Source: Eximiradius sp.
Lineage (GTDB): Bacteria; Bacteroidota; Ignavibacteria; Kapaibacteriales; UBA2268
Assembly (NCBI GenBank): GCA_937127445.1
Contig: CAKZLY010000027.1
Span: forward strand, 60,044 to 124,043
Direction of reading: 5' to 3'
Length of the DNA: 64,000 nucleotides
Part shown: in pieces, positions 18,800-29,559 of the stretch
Layout of the letters: each line of letters begins with the position of its first letter
Numbering within the stretch: position 1 is the first letter of the stretch
The notes under the pieces: generated by a model
The model's input: only the letters and a program-made list of their open reading frames with translations
Told to the model about the DNA's origin: nothing
The model's database searches: none
Program-made: the position numbers and the translations under genes

Positions 18800-18947
18800 T
18801 TGTTAGCCACTACACCCTATTTGTTTCTCATAATCCTGCACTTTTTTAAAAAATATTTTGGACTTTATACGGACAATTATTGTCTTGATATTTGAATTAA
18901 TACCCTTAACCAATAAGCACATTAATATGTTTTAATATAAAAAAAAA

Positions 18948-18970
18948 CTGCCTCCCAAAATGAGAGGCAG
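18948..18970 (-). terminator. Terminator of the giant T9SS protein gene
   Basis: On the minus strand the stem CTGCCTC/GAGGCAG (18948-18954 with 18964-18970) is followed by a run of nine T (18947-18939), 26 bases after the stop codon. Confidence 0.88.
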
Positions 18971-18995
18971 CTTTTTATTGTTTTGAATAGTAGTA

Positions 18996-21900
18996 TTATT
19001 TCACTATTACTACGTTATGAACTGCTGTTTCACCATTTCCAGAAACTCGTAAGAAGTAGTTACCGCTTGGCAACTGACCAGTTGCATTAGTCAATTCTAT
19101 TGTAAAGTTATGAGAACCATTAGCTAAATTAACATTATTAACGTAAACTGTTTCACCAATTACATTAACAAGTTCAATGCGATACAAACCAACATTTTCA
19201 ACTTCGAGAGCAAATGAAATTCTGTCGGTTGCTGGATTTGGAGTTAATGAAGTAATATGCAATGTAGTTGCAACTTCAATTTCGTCTGCATCTTTACGCG
19301 AAGTCTGGCGAGTACGTGGATTGTTTGCTGATAGTTCAGAAGAAGTGTTGTAAATAATTGCTCCACTATTTTGGTTGTACTCAAATACGTGGAATGTGTA
19401 ATATTGCAAGCGTTCAAGACCAGTTACAGTAATTGGACCACTACCGGTGCCGTTGTAAACGATATAATAATCTTCGCCATTAACTGTATGCTTAGTAATT
19501 AGATTGCCGAAGAATGGATCAGCAAGATAATTAGTGTTGTTTTGCGGAATGAAGGCATTTGCGGGCCAGCTATTTTGTTTAGTAGCTACTACAATGCGAC
19601 CGTTACCAGTACCATTAGTCCAGCTTAGAGTAATTTGAGTACGACCCCAGTTAATCCAATTGATTTGTGTGGCCTGATTTGGTAGAGTAATAACGTTGAG
19701 CGTAGCTACATTACTTGGAATTGTAGTACAACTTGTTACTAATGCACGGTATTGGTTGCCGTTCATACTATTTAAAATGTAAGTAAGCGATAAGGTATTA
19801 GATGTAGCGCCTGGAATATCGTTCCAAGTATTGCTACCATAAGGTTTAACCTGCCATTGAACTGTATTTGTAGGATCTTGTGTAGCAACAGTGAAAGTAA
19901 CATTTGTATATTCTTGTGCATAAAGGTCAGTTGGTTGAGCTGTTATTACAGGAACTGGAATAACTGTAATTGCAAATGTTCCAGAATTTACGCATCCATT
20001 ATTGTCAGTATAGGTATAAGTAATGGTGTGAGTACCAGCACCAGCTGCAACTGGGTCAAAAATGTTGTTTGCAACACCATTACCCGAATAAGTTCCACCC
20101 ACAGGAGTTGCACTTGTCAGTGCAAATGGCGGATCAATAATACATACTGTTGAAGCATTAGGAACATTGATTGGTGGTAATGGGTTGACTGTTATTGTAA
20201 ACTGAGCTGAGTTTGTACACCCTTTATTATCAGTATAGGTATACGTTACTGTGTAAGAACCGACACCGTAAACAGATGGATTAAATGAAGTGACAGGAGT
20301 TCCATTGATTAAGTATGTACCGCCAATTGGTGTTGCACCTACTAGATCGAACTGAGGAGCATCAATACAAACAGAGATGTTTTGCGGTACATTGATTACA
20401 GGCAATGGATTCACTGTAATTGTAAATTGTGCTGAATTTGTGCAATTGTACTCACCTGTATATGTATAAGTAATGGTATGAACGCCTGCACCAGCAGTAG
20501 CTGGATTAAATGTGGTGATAGGAATACCATTAAATGTATAAACACCACCCGTAGGAGTTCCACCAGAGAGAGTAATCGGATTGGCGTCAATACAAACTTC
20601 AAGATTATTAGGAGCAGTAACTACTATTGAATTAATAACTGTAATTGTAAAGTCAGCTGAATTAGTGCAACCATTAGCATCTGTATAAGAGTAAATAATA
20701 GTATGAACGCCAACACCGGCTACTGACGGGTTAAAGATACCGTTGGAAACACCAGGTCCGCTGTATGTTCCACCAACAGGCAAGCCACCTGTAAGAGTTT
20801 GAGGAGAACCAGCAACGCAAATTTCAAAATTAGCGGGTGCTGTAACAACTGGTAATGAATTGACGACTGCTGAAAAGCTTGCAGTGCCCGTATTACCATA
20901 TGTATCAGCAATATTAGCAGTTAGCAAAGCATTACCGATATTATTCCAAACAACATTAATACCATTTGCAGTTGTTGTAATCTGTGCATTTAAGTTTGAA
21001 GTCCAGTTAATATTTGCAACTGAAACGTTACCAAGATTAATAGTGTAACTATTAGTGGAACCTATACAGACTGAATTAGGACCTGAGATTGGATTGATTG
21101 GATATGTATTGACATTTTGTATAGATGACCATTCTGATACTGCTAAGCCACGCTTAGCACGAACTTTGTATTGATACTGAGTATTTGCAGTTGCAAACAA
21201 GTCTACAAAATATGCACCGCTGGTAGTAGCATTTCCAACATCAATAATGTCATTGTTTAACCAAAGTTCAAATCCATCTATTGGCTGCGCAACGTTATAG
21301 TTCCAGTTTGCTGTAAACATATCGTAAGAAACGTTTGTTGCGGGCGCAACAATAGGTGGAGTAACATTAAACGCTGTTTCAACAAGACGTGGATTCATTA
21401 CACCGGCAAATGGGTTGTAGCGAACACCACTATTGGTGTAATATTCAACAACAAACACATTGTAACGGGTTGAAGGTGTTAAGCCGGAAATTGTAACAGT
21501 ACGAGCAGCACCTGTGAGTTGTTTTACAACATAAGTTCGTTTGCTGCCATAACGCAACTCAACAGCGTTTGCAAGGTTTCCATTTGTAGCGGCATAATTA
21601 GATAAATCACTGCTTAACGTTGCTATTAGCTCATACCAATCGTTTGAAGAAAGCTCATCTGGTGAAACAAGAACTAATCTTCCTTGACCATTACCATTTA
21701 TCCAAGCAGCATTAATGGAAGTTGTACCAATATTGTTGAAAACAATAAAGCGTGCAGCGACATCATTATATTCTGGGATGTTTGCACCCTTAACGTTATT
21801 GGAAGCATTTCTTGCTATGCCATAAATATCAGTAGATGTCAGAATTACTGGGCTAATGAAATCAGGATCTGACAATACAGCATAAGTAACAAATGGCATA

Positions 21901-24900
21901 TTAGTTTGGAATGGAACAACTTTCATCTTTGCATTAGCATCTTTTGTTGTTGCAGTTTGCCAAGCGGAAAGTGTAGTGTGAGCAGTTGAGTTGTTGATAG
22001 TGTAACCAATTCGTAAGTTGGATGAACCAGCTAATTGATAAATATTATGATCTAAATTATCGAACAGTGATGCATTATGAACATAATAAATGTAGTTTTG
22101 TGCAGTTGAAGCAGTAGTTTTATTAACAAATATGTTGTTTCTTACATCAACATCTTGGACAGAAGTATTGCTTACAAATAGAACACCCGAATAGCCAACA
22201 CCACTATGAAGCATTCCATTCATAAGTACAGTATTGTTATAAATCCGGATATGACGACCATTGCTAATAAGAATAGCATATGGATTGTTTTGAACATAAG
22301 TTGGATTGACACTACCGTAGCCAGAAATGCCCCAAATCATATTGTTTTCAATATTTATTGGAGTTGAAGCGCTATTGACTGCATTACCACTTATGTTGAT
22401 ACCATATGCACAACCATTAGCACCTGCAGTAAATAATGTACTATTCAAATCAAATATCTTGTTACCTTTTATTGTCAAACCTTGATTAGCACCAGTTGAA
22501 ACAAATATACCACTAACATTTGCAATGTTGTTATTCAATAATCCTGCATTAGTAATTGAGTTGTTCAGAATTTGAGCATTTGCACTTGTCTGAACAAAAA
22601 TACCATACAAGCGGAAATGTTTTACTATATTATGCTCAACAACGGCATTTGCAGAGCTTACAAGATTTATACCATATTGGGCACCAGGATATAAATCCGG
22701 TTTAGAAGTAAAGATTTCGTTGTCCTTAACAAGAGCGTTGTTTGCTGAATTAATCACAATACCAATGTTTTGAGGATTAATAACAGTGTTGTTTTCTACA
22801 ATAGGTGCGTTTAAGCTATAGAGCTCAAAACCATTGTATAACAATCCTGCAAACTCTTCTGCACCGAATGTATTATTCTTAATTACAACACCAGTTGGAC
22901 GGTTAGCAACATGTCCCTGGAAGAGAATACCGCGTTTAGCATTAAGGAATTTGTTGTTTTCAATTACAACATTATTATTTGGAGCAATTGGAGTTGCACC
23001 AATTGTAGTAGCAGCACCAGAGAAAATACCAGCAGTATTATACAAGTTAATATCTTCTGTTGCAGTTGCTAAAATAGAATTCTTAATTTCAATATTCTCT
23101 GCACCAGCTGCTTCAGTATTCATAGAAGCGAGCCAAATAGCTACACCATTGGCTGTTGCAGTATTAATAACTTTGAGTCTGTAGTTTTCACCATTGAATT
23201 TAATTCTGTTAGCACCGTTAAGCTTGAACACAGCTCCATCGGCAACGTTTGCAGATATGGTTCTCAATGCTAAATTGTCAGTAGTTATAGTTATTGTGTG
23301 GCCCGTACCAAAGTATTCAGGGAACTCAGAAATATTTACCTGACCAGGTTCAGTAATATCAGATATTGCAACAAGAGATACATTGCCACCTACTAACGCA
23401 CCATTATTGTAGATCTCATTGAAAAATGCTGTAAATGTTGGAAAGTGCGCATTTGAACCAGTACCAATGTTATATGTACCCATTAATACATAAGGTGCAG
23501 TCGTAAATGAGCGAGTTTCACTCCAATCAGACACATTAAATGAGCTGATTGCACGAACCCGCCAATAGTATGTAGTTGTATATCCAAGCTGTAAAGTTGT
23601 AGAAGTTGAAGTTACTACTTCAGTTTTAATAATATTTGTGAAGTATTGATCAGTTGCAACTTGAAAACGATACATTGTAGCTTCGCTTACAGGTTGCCAG
23701 CTAAATGATACATTTGCTAACACATCAACTGCATTATTTGTAGGCGCTACTAATGTAGGCATAGTAAGCGGTTGAACTGAAAATCCAAAGCGAACATTTG
23801 GCAAACTTGAACTTGAAGTTAGAGAAGTTGGCATATTGTTATCATCTCGGGCTGCTCTATGACGATTTGGTGTAACTGATGTAAATGCATAAGTTGGATA
23901 TGCACTGATCCATGATTGATTATGTTTAACAACCAAAACACTTAAATTACTTGTTCCATTATAAACAAAAGGTGTTGTTAAATTCACTTGCATCCAACCT
24001 GATGTAGCATTATTTGTAAAGCTACCGTGATATACACGAGTATAGGTAGCAGAATCATAAGAACCTGTTGCGAGTGAGTTATCAGTTGTATGCTTCATAA
24101 ATATTGAAACAGGTCCAATTGGATTTACATCTGTACCACCAACTTTGTTGTAAGCAATTGAAGTTATTGTCATTGGAAAACCAATTTCATTTGCAAGGTA
24201 TATCGCTTCAGAGGCACTCATATTATAATAACGATCTAGTGGATAGGATTGCCCTGATGTACCAGTACCAATAGTAATGAAAGGAGTTGGAGATGCTACT
24301 GTACTGAATGATCGAACTACACTCCAAGCACTTTGATATTGGGTATTGTAGGCTTTCACTCTCCACCAGTATGAAGTATTAAAATCTAAACCATAATAAA
24401 TATAGTTTGTTGTACTTGTATTAATTTCTGCTACTTTGTTCATCAGATATGCATCAGAATATATTTCAAGAATATAGCCAGTTGCATCTATGTTATTTTG
24501 CCATTGGAAAGCAACATTTATATTTAATCCAGTAGCTCCGTTAGCTGGTGCTACAAGAACAACTGGGAAAATAGCAGGACGAGTTGTAAATTGGCGTGTT
24601 TCAGACCATAAACCAGTATAGTTAGTATTTTTGCCACGAACTCGCCACCAGTATTGAGTTTCGTATTGCAAGTTTACAATTACACTTAATTCGGTTGTAG
24701 TTGTTGTATAATAAAGATTTGAGAAGTTTTCATCTGTTGCAATTTGAATTTCATACTGTGTTGCATCTACATTACTATTCCACGAGAAGATACTTTGAAT
24801 TGGCAAATTCTGAGTGTTATTAGCAGGAGAAACTAATACAATTGGATAAATCGCAGGACGAGTTGTAAATTTCCAAGCTGGTGTAAATAAGCTTGTGTTT

Positions 24901-27900
24901 TGGTCATTATAGCCTTTTACACGCCAATAATAATCAGTAAGATATTGCAAGTTTGTTAATGTATACGATGTTGCAGTTGTATTGACTTCAACTAAAACAG
25001 TTGTGAACGTTGGACTCGTGGAAACTTGCAATACATAGCCAGTTGCATCTAATGCAGGTACCCAAGTTAATACTACTGAGCCAATTGGATGGTCAGTAGA
25101 GTTATTGGCCGGTGATAGCAACTCTGGTTCAAGCGTTTCAATTTCAAGAACACTGTTACCCGTTTGAGCAGACGCCGATCCATAGCTCACAATTGCTTTA
25201 TAGGTACCAGCGTGAGTTGGATTCGTTGAAGAAATGGAAAGTGTGTTGTTGTTTATAGTAATGTTATTTACTCCACTCGTTATAGGATTGTTATTAAACA
25301 ACCATTGATAAGTAAAGCCTGGGAAATGACCAGCAGGAACTGTACGAGCAATTCCATCAGCGAATGCAGTAACCGCTGGGACAAATGTCAAATCAAATGT
25401 TGCATTTGAACCTTTCTTTGTAAGAACTGGCAAATCAGTTTGAATAGTTATTGCAGATGGTTGTGCAATATCTGCACCTGCAAGATTATTGACAGATGTT
25501 CTTGTTTCGCCGTGAATATCAGTTGCAGGGATTCCTGTAAAGAGTGGTTTACGCAATGTTTCATCGAGTAGTGATGCTCCTTGAACAATAGGATTATTAT
25601 GAGCAATAAATGTCAAATCACCATAAGTTGAGTTCTGATCAAAACCAAGTGGTGCAACAGCAGAAAGATACGCACTATATGTTGAAAGAGTTGTTGAACC
25701 TAATACTGCAAATACTGGTTTATTACCGCCATTGAAATAATGGTTATAATCAACATAATATGATAATGAATCATGATATGTAAAGTTCAGCCAATAGATA
25801 GTAGATTGAGCATTTGAAGAAACTTGGTTTGTAGCGTTAATAATTATATTGTTTCGAATTCGAACATTTTTTACTGTATTCGACACTATAAATATTGCTG
25901 AATTCCTTGGATTTAGTGAATTCGGAGCAATCGTTCCTGCCATATTGATTGTGTTGTGATAAATATTCACACCGTTAGTTGTCCCACCAATACGAATAGC
26001 GAAATCATTATCTGTAGTGCTTGTATTAGTATAGCCAAAAGAATATAAGTTGGATATAATATTATTTGCAATAGTAGCATTTGTAACAGTGGCAGCAATA
26101 TTTATTCCATAAGCGCCATAACCACCAGTAGAAGCATTTGAAAGCCCTGTTATAATGTTTCCTTCAATCACAGGGTTATTGAATGTGCCGGAGGCAAGTT
26201 CAATAGCAGCAAGGTTAGGCGATGAAGCTAGAACCATATTTCGAATAACATTGTTTTTGATTACTGGAGCAACGCAACCATTTAAAATAATACCACGGAC
26301 TCGAACAGTCATAGCATCAGCGATGTCACCAATATTATTTCCGATAATTTGCAGACCAGTTAAGCCATCACCTAATATTCTAATTCCGTGATAAGCACGT
26401 TTAATATTATTATTCAGTATGCTCAAATTATGGCTGGTAGCATTGTTGTTTGAGGAGCCTGTAACGTCGCGAAGCAATATTGCATAAACAGACGAACCAG
26501 TTCCATCTGTACCGATAATATTGAGATTTTTCAAAGTAATATCGGTCGCTCCATTTGTTGAACTACCAATTATTTCTATAATATTTGAAGATGTTGCTGC
26601 ATTGATGTTTTGGATTGTCAGAGAATTCTCACCATTCAACAAGCCATCAAAAGTAATTCTATCCGCCTGATTAATCACAATACAAGAACCTGATTTATTA
26701 AATGTAAGTGTTCTAGCTTGTTGCGAAGGTTTAATTGTAACTGTAAAACCACTACCGCCTTCTTCTACAAGCTGATTAAGAGCTACTGTCCCTGGTTCAG
26801 TAATATCAGATACAATTTCAATAGTAACATTACCCGTTAAAACACCATTGTTTAAGGCATTAAATAACCCATTTGAACCTGTTAGAGTTGTAAATGTCTG
26901 ATTTTCACCAACTTGATATGTGCCACTATAAGCAAAGGACAAAACATATGATGTAGTTACCCCTGTTACTGGGAAATTCCCAGCTACAAGTTCAGTTGAG
27001 TTTGGGTTTGTAGCAAAAGTCCCACTTGATGCTCCCACCAAAGCATTCGAAGAATTATCTTGTGCAATAACAAAGTATTGAATGACATCACCCGGTGCAA
27101 CACCACCATAAATAAGAGAATAATCAAAAGTAAAAGTATATTCGTCTTGACCGGTTAAATTGCCAACAGTATATTTCCATCCATCAGATGTATTGTTGTT
27201 ATCAACAAATGTGTTAGCGTTAGTTGTCTTTCTGTAATACAATCGAGGTGAATTTGTTGGATGAATTTCACTTACATCTGTAATTGTTGCAATAAGTGTT
27301 CTGTTTGTAAGCAAAGCGGTATTGCCAAGAGGTGTAAATGTAATAGAAGGAGGTATGGCATCGCCACTTTGTTCATAAGCCCCTAAGGTTGGAGCAGTAT
27401 TTGAACGAGGATTTCCCAGAATATCAATAGTTACTGTTGATATTGGAGTACCTAACCCAACTACAGGAGAACCAACGAAAGGTGTCAATTCAGTATTTGA
27501 ATTAAATAGAGGATCAATAGAAACAGAATTTATATCCTGAGTAACTATTGCTTGCCAGTCAGTCAATGTAGCCCGATCGCTACCTACAAAACCAAGAACT
27601 GCCTGTGAACCAGAAGCATAGTAATCATTATAATTAATAGTTGAGCCTGTTAAATTACCTGTTCCTGCAAGATATATAGCATATGCTTTAGAACCAGTAA
27701 AGCTTTGTCTTGAATTTGCAAAGATGTTATTGCGTATATTCAAACTGGTTGAACTAGTTGTAGTAACAAGCAATGCAGCAGATAAATTAGCTGCAGCATT
27801 AGTTGCCGTAGCTGTGCCAAATAAATTAATACTGTTGTGGTATATTTGGTGACCTGTCCCAGCAGCAATCCTTATTCCAGCAAGTGCATACGAAAGAGTA

Positions 27901-29360
27901 GTTTTATTTGAATTATCGAAAATACCAGCAATTACATTGTTAACAACAACACAGTTGTTTGGACTTGTCCCACCAATCCAAATTCCTTCAGCTTGATACG
28001 AGGTTGATGTTGAGGTAGAATAAATATTCTTAATAATATTTCTGCTGAAATTTACATTAGCCGAACCTGACGAATATATACCACGAGCGTCAGCACCGCT
28101 AATGTTGCTAATAGTATTTAGATATACATTTGATGTACCGGAAGATGAAAGATAAATACCACCACAAGCACTTGTTGAGGTAATAGAGGTAATATTTGAA
28201 ATTGTGTTGTTATAAATATTACTATTAGCACCGGAAACAAGATAAATACCGTAAGTAGTTGATGTAGTATTGCAATTTCTTATTATGTTGTTAAAGGTAT
28301 TACCAGCACTTGAACTTGCATAAACCCCATAAAAAGTTGTTCCAGAGCAATTCTCTATAGTATTGCCAGAAACATTGAAATTACCGCTTGAACTTATAAA
28401 ATAAATACCACCAAAAGTGGAAGCACTTGTAATATTTTTAATAGTATTATTTGAAACTGTTGCACCAGTAGAAGACGTGAAATACATAGGATAGTATGAA
28501 GAAGAACCTGTGGTCACGCAGTTTTCTAACGTGTTACTTGTAATAACTGCATTTGGGGAATTTCCAAGATAAATATTATATTGAGTGGTTGAAGTATTGA
28601 TATTAAAAGCATTACTGATAATATTAGGAGCAGAGCAATAGGATAAATAAATTGCATAATAAAGTCCATCACCCGCTGTTGCATTATTACCAAAATTATT
28701 GTTCGAAATGTTGATATTTGTAGCTTGACCAGTAGATAAGCCATTAATCCTTATCCCATAGTAAATTTTACGAAAATTATTATACTCAATTGTAAGATTA
28801 TTAATCCCCGTTGCACCAGTTGTCAAAGTTGTTCCCGTAGCACCAGCAAGAATACCATAAATTGTTGATGTAGAAGGAGATGAACCAACAAAATTTACAT
28901 ATCTAATTATGTTGTTTTGTGGACCATCGCCAGCTGTAGTTTTAGTTAAACGAATGCAAATACCATTAGCAGAAGCATCATTTTGAATTGTAAGAGCAGG
29001 GGTTGAACCAGCTTGATTAATACGCCCATCGATAGTAACGTTATCTGCATCTTGAAGCTCGATTATTCCATAAGCTACATTACCCGAAATAGTAGCATTA
29101 GTTGTAGGATAAATATTAACCTGAGCATAATTAGCAGAACCGACACCGGACGCATTAAGCACAGCAATATCAGTTTCAGTCGTATTGCCAGTAATTTCGA
29201 CATTAATAATGCCCTGATGAGTACCAGCATTAATAGCGTCGAAAGCTGCTTTAAGATTGCTGTATTGAATTCCATTAATCATCACTTGCGCATTTGCAAA
29301 TGATGCAGCAGCCAAAGCAATGGCTAAAATTGAATAAAATCGTTTGAAAAAATTAAACAT
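18996..29360 (-). CDS. Giant secreted beta-helix/fibronectin mosaic protein with a T9SS sorting domain
   Basis: This 3454-residue protein is probably a surface adhesin or polysaccharide-interacting protein; the role is inferred from architecture. A signal peptide covers residues 1-24. Then come a right-handed beta-helix block rich in N-x-I repeats (about 30-690), a linker domain (about 690-850), a second beta-helix (about 850-1330), an Ig-like domain (about 1335-1405) and three FnIII-like domains (about 1410-1690). An approximately 170-residue domain of a kind common in Bacteroidota follows (about 1690-1860), then a fourth FnIII (about 1865-1955), a third beta-helix (about 1957-2510), two more FnIII-like domains and an Ig/PKD-like region. 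Four tandem repeats of about 75 residues with a conserved Cys and a GGTYSG-type motif span about 2837-3140. After one Ig-like and one FnIII-like domain, the last 85 residues form a type A T9SS sorting domain (SLTPNPATDRISF to the final VVIVK). It stands alone with its own terminator. Composition is Asn/Thr/Ser-rich, as in T9SS cargo. Confidence 0.93.
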   Translation of the reverse strand: MFNFFKRFYSILAIALAAASFANAQVMINGIQYSNLKAAFDAINAGTHQGIINVEITGNTTETDIAVLNASGVGSANYAQVNIYPTTNATISGNVAYGIIELQDADNVTIDGRINQAGSTPALTIQNDASANGICIRLTKTTAGDGPQNNIIRYVNFVGSSPSTSTIYGILAGATGTTLTTGATGINNLTIEYNNFRKIYYGIRINGLSTGQATNINISNNNFGNNATAGDGLYYAIYLSYCSAPNIISNAFNINTSTTQYNIYLGNSPNAVITSNTLENCVTTGSSSYYPMYFTSSTGATVSNNTIKNITSASTFGGIYFISSSGNFNVSGNTIENCSGTTFYGVYASSSAGNTFNNIIRNCNTTSTTYGIYLVSGANSNIYNNTISNITSITSTSACGGIYLSSSGTSNVYLNTISNISGADARGIYSSGSANVNFSRNIIKNIYSTSTSTSYQAEGIWIGGTSPNNCVVVNNVIAGIFDNSNKTTLSYALAGIRIAAGTGHQIYHNSINLFGTATATNAAANLSAALLVTTTSSTSLNIRNNIFANSRQSFTGSKAYAIYLAGTGNLTGSTINYNDYYASGSQAVLGFVGSDRATLTDWQAIVTQDINSVSIDPLFNSNTELTPFVGSPVVGLGTPISTVTIDILGNPRSNTAPTLGAYEQSGDAIPPSITFTPLGNTALLTNRTLIATITDVSEIHPTNSPRLYYRKTTNANTFVDNNNTSDGWKYTVGNLTGQDEYTFTFDYSLIYGGVAPGDVIQYFVIAQDNSSNALVGASSGTFATNPNSTELVAGNFPVTGVTTSYVLSFAYSGTYQVGENQTFTTLTGSNGLFNALNNGVLTGNVTIEIVSDITEPGTVALNQLVEEGGSGFTVTIKPSQQARTLTFNKSGSCIVINQADRITFDGLLNGENSLTIQNINAATSSNIIEIIGSSTNGATDITLKNLNIIGTDGTGSSVYAILLRDVTGSSNNNATSHNLSILNNNIKRAYHGIRILGDGLTGLQIIGNNIGDIADAMTVRVRGIILNGCVAPVIKNNVIRNMVLASSPNLAAIELASGTFNNPVIEGNIITGLSNASTGGYGAYGINIAATVTNATIANNIISNLYSFGYTNTSTTDNDFAIRIGGTTNGVNIYHNTINMAGTIAPNSLNPRNSAIFIVSNTVKNVRIRNNIIINATNQVSSNAQSTIYWLNFTYHDSLSYYVDYNHYFNGGNKPVFAVLGSTTLSTYSAYLSAVAPLGFDQNSTYGDLTFIAHNNPIVQGASLLDETLRKPLFTGIPATDIHGETRTSVNNLAGADIAQPSAITIQTDLPVLTKKGSNATFDLTFVPAVTAFADGIARTVPAGHFPGFTYQWLFNNNPITSGVNNITINNNTLSISSTNPTHAGTYKAIVSYGSASAQTGNSVLEIETLEPELLSPANNSTDHPIGSVVLTWVPALDATGYVLQVSTSPTFTTVLVEVNTTATSYTLTNLQYLTDYYWRVKGYNDQNTSLFTPAWKFTTRPAIYPIVLVSPANNTQNLPIQSIFSWNSNVDATQYEIQIATDENFSNLYYTTTTTELSVIVNLQYETQYWWRVRGKNTNYTGLWSETRQFTTRPAIFPVVLVAPANGATGLNINVAFQWQNNIDATGYILEIYSDAYLMNKVAEINTSTTNYIYYGLDFNTSYWWRVKAYNTQYQSAWSVVRSFSTVASPTPFITIGTGTSGQSYPLDRYYNMSASEAIYLANEIGFPMTITSIAYNKVGGTDVNPIGPVSIFMKHTTDNSLATGSYDSATYTRVYHGSFTNNATSGWMQVNLTTPFVYNGTSNLSVLVVKHNQSWISAYPTYAFTSVTPNRHRAARDDNNMPTSLTSSSSLPNVRFGFSVQPLTMPTLVAPTNNAVDVLANVSFSWQPVSEATMYRFQVATDQYFTNIIKTEVVTSTSTTLQLGYTTTYYWRVRAISSFNVSDWSETRSFTTAPYVLMGTYNIGTGSNAHFPTFTAFFNEIYNNGALVGGNVSLVAISDITEPGQVNISEFPEYFGTGHTITITTDNLALRTISANVADGAVFKLNGANRIKFNGENYRLKVINTATANGVAIWLASMNTEAAGAENIEIKNSILATATEDINLYNTAGIFSGAATTIGATPIAPNNNVVIENNKFLNAKRGILFQGHVANRPTGVVIKNNTFGAEEFAGLLYNGFELYSLNAPIVENNTVINPQNIGIVINSANNALVKDNEIFTSKPDLYPGAQYGINLVSSANAVVEHNIVKHFRLYGIFVQTSANAQILNNSITNAGLLNNNIANVSGIFVSTGANQGLTIKGNKIFDLNSTLFTAGANGCAYGINISGNAVNSASTPINIENNMIWGISGYGSVNPTYVQNNPYAILISNGRHIRIYNNTVLMNGMLHSGVGYSGVLFVSNTSVQDVDVRNNIFVNKTTASTAQNYIYYVHNASLFDNLDHNIYQLAGSSNLRIGYTINNSTAHTTLSAWQTATTKDANAKMKVVPFQTNMPFVTYAVLSDPDFISPVILTSTDIYGIARNASNNVKGANIPEYNDVAARFIVFNNIGTTSINAAWINGNGQGRLVLVSPDELSSNDWYELIATLSSDLSNYAATNGNLANAVELRYGSKRTYVVKQLTGAARTVTISGLTPSTRYNVFVVEYYTNSGVRYNPFAGVMNPRLVETAFNVTPPIVAPATNVSYDMFTANWNYNVAQPIDGFELWLNNDIIDVGNATTSGAYFVDLFATANTQYQYKVRAKRGLAVSEWSSIQNVNTYPINPISGPNSVCIGSTNSYTINLGNVSVANINWTSNLNAQITTTANGINVVWNNIGNALLTANIADTYGNTGTASFSAVVNSLPVVTAPANFEICVAGSPQTLTGGLPVGGTYSGPGVSNGIFNPSVAGVGVHTIIYSYTDANGCTNSADFTITVINSIVVTAPNNLEVCIDANPITLSGGTPTGGVYTFNGIPITTFNPATAGAGVHTITYTYTGEYNCTNSAQFTITVNPLPVINVPQNISVCIDAPQFDLVGATPIGGTYLINGTPVTSFNPSVYGVGSYTVTYTYTDNKGCTNSAQFTITVNPLPPINVPNASTVCIIDPPFALTSATPVGGTYSGNGVANNIFDPVAAGAGTHTITYTYTDNNGCVNSGTFAITVIPVPVITAQPTDLYAQEYTNVTFTVATQDPTNTVQWQVKPYGSNTWNDIPGATSNTLSLTYILNSMNGNQYRALVTSCTTIPSNVATLNVITLPNQATQINWINWGRTQITLSWTNGTGNGRIVVATKQNSWPANAFIPQNNTNYLADPFFGNLITKHTVNGEDYYIVYNGTGSGPITVTGLERLQYYTFHVFEYNQNSGAIIYNTSSELSANNPRTRQTSRKDADEIEVATTLHITSLTPNPATDRISFALEVENVGLYRIELVNVIGETVYVNNVNLANGSHNFTIELTNATGQLPSGNYFLRVSGNGETAVHNVVIVK

Positions 29361-29559
29361 AGAAAACCTTTTATATTGTTAAAAATACTATGGTAATAAA
29401 ATTGATGACAAAATAACATAGTAAAGAAAGTCAGTTTTCACCTTCTTATTAGAAAAACATACATATTTGAAATACTACTAATATATAATTTACTCCCAAA
29501 AAACTATAAATAGCTATAATTAGTAAAGTATTCTCAGAAGTTAATTTAACAAAAAAATA

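Noticed and set aside
18685..18995. tRNA-Asn as an integration site of a mobile element
   Set aside because: No integrase, no direct repeat of the tRNA 3' end and no phage gene were seen on either side; the giant gene next to it has normal T9SS cargo features.
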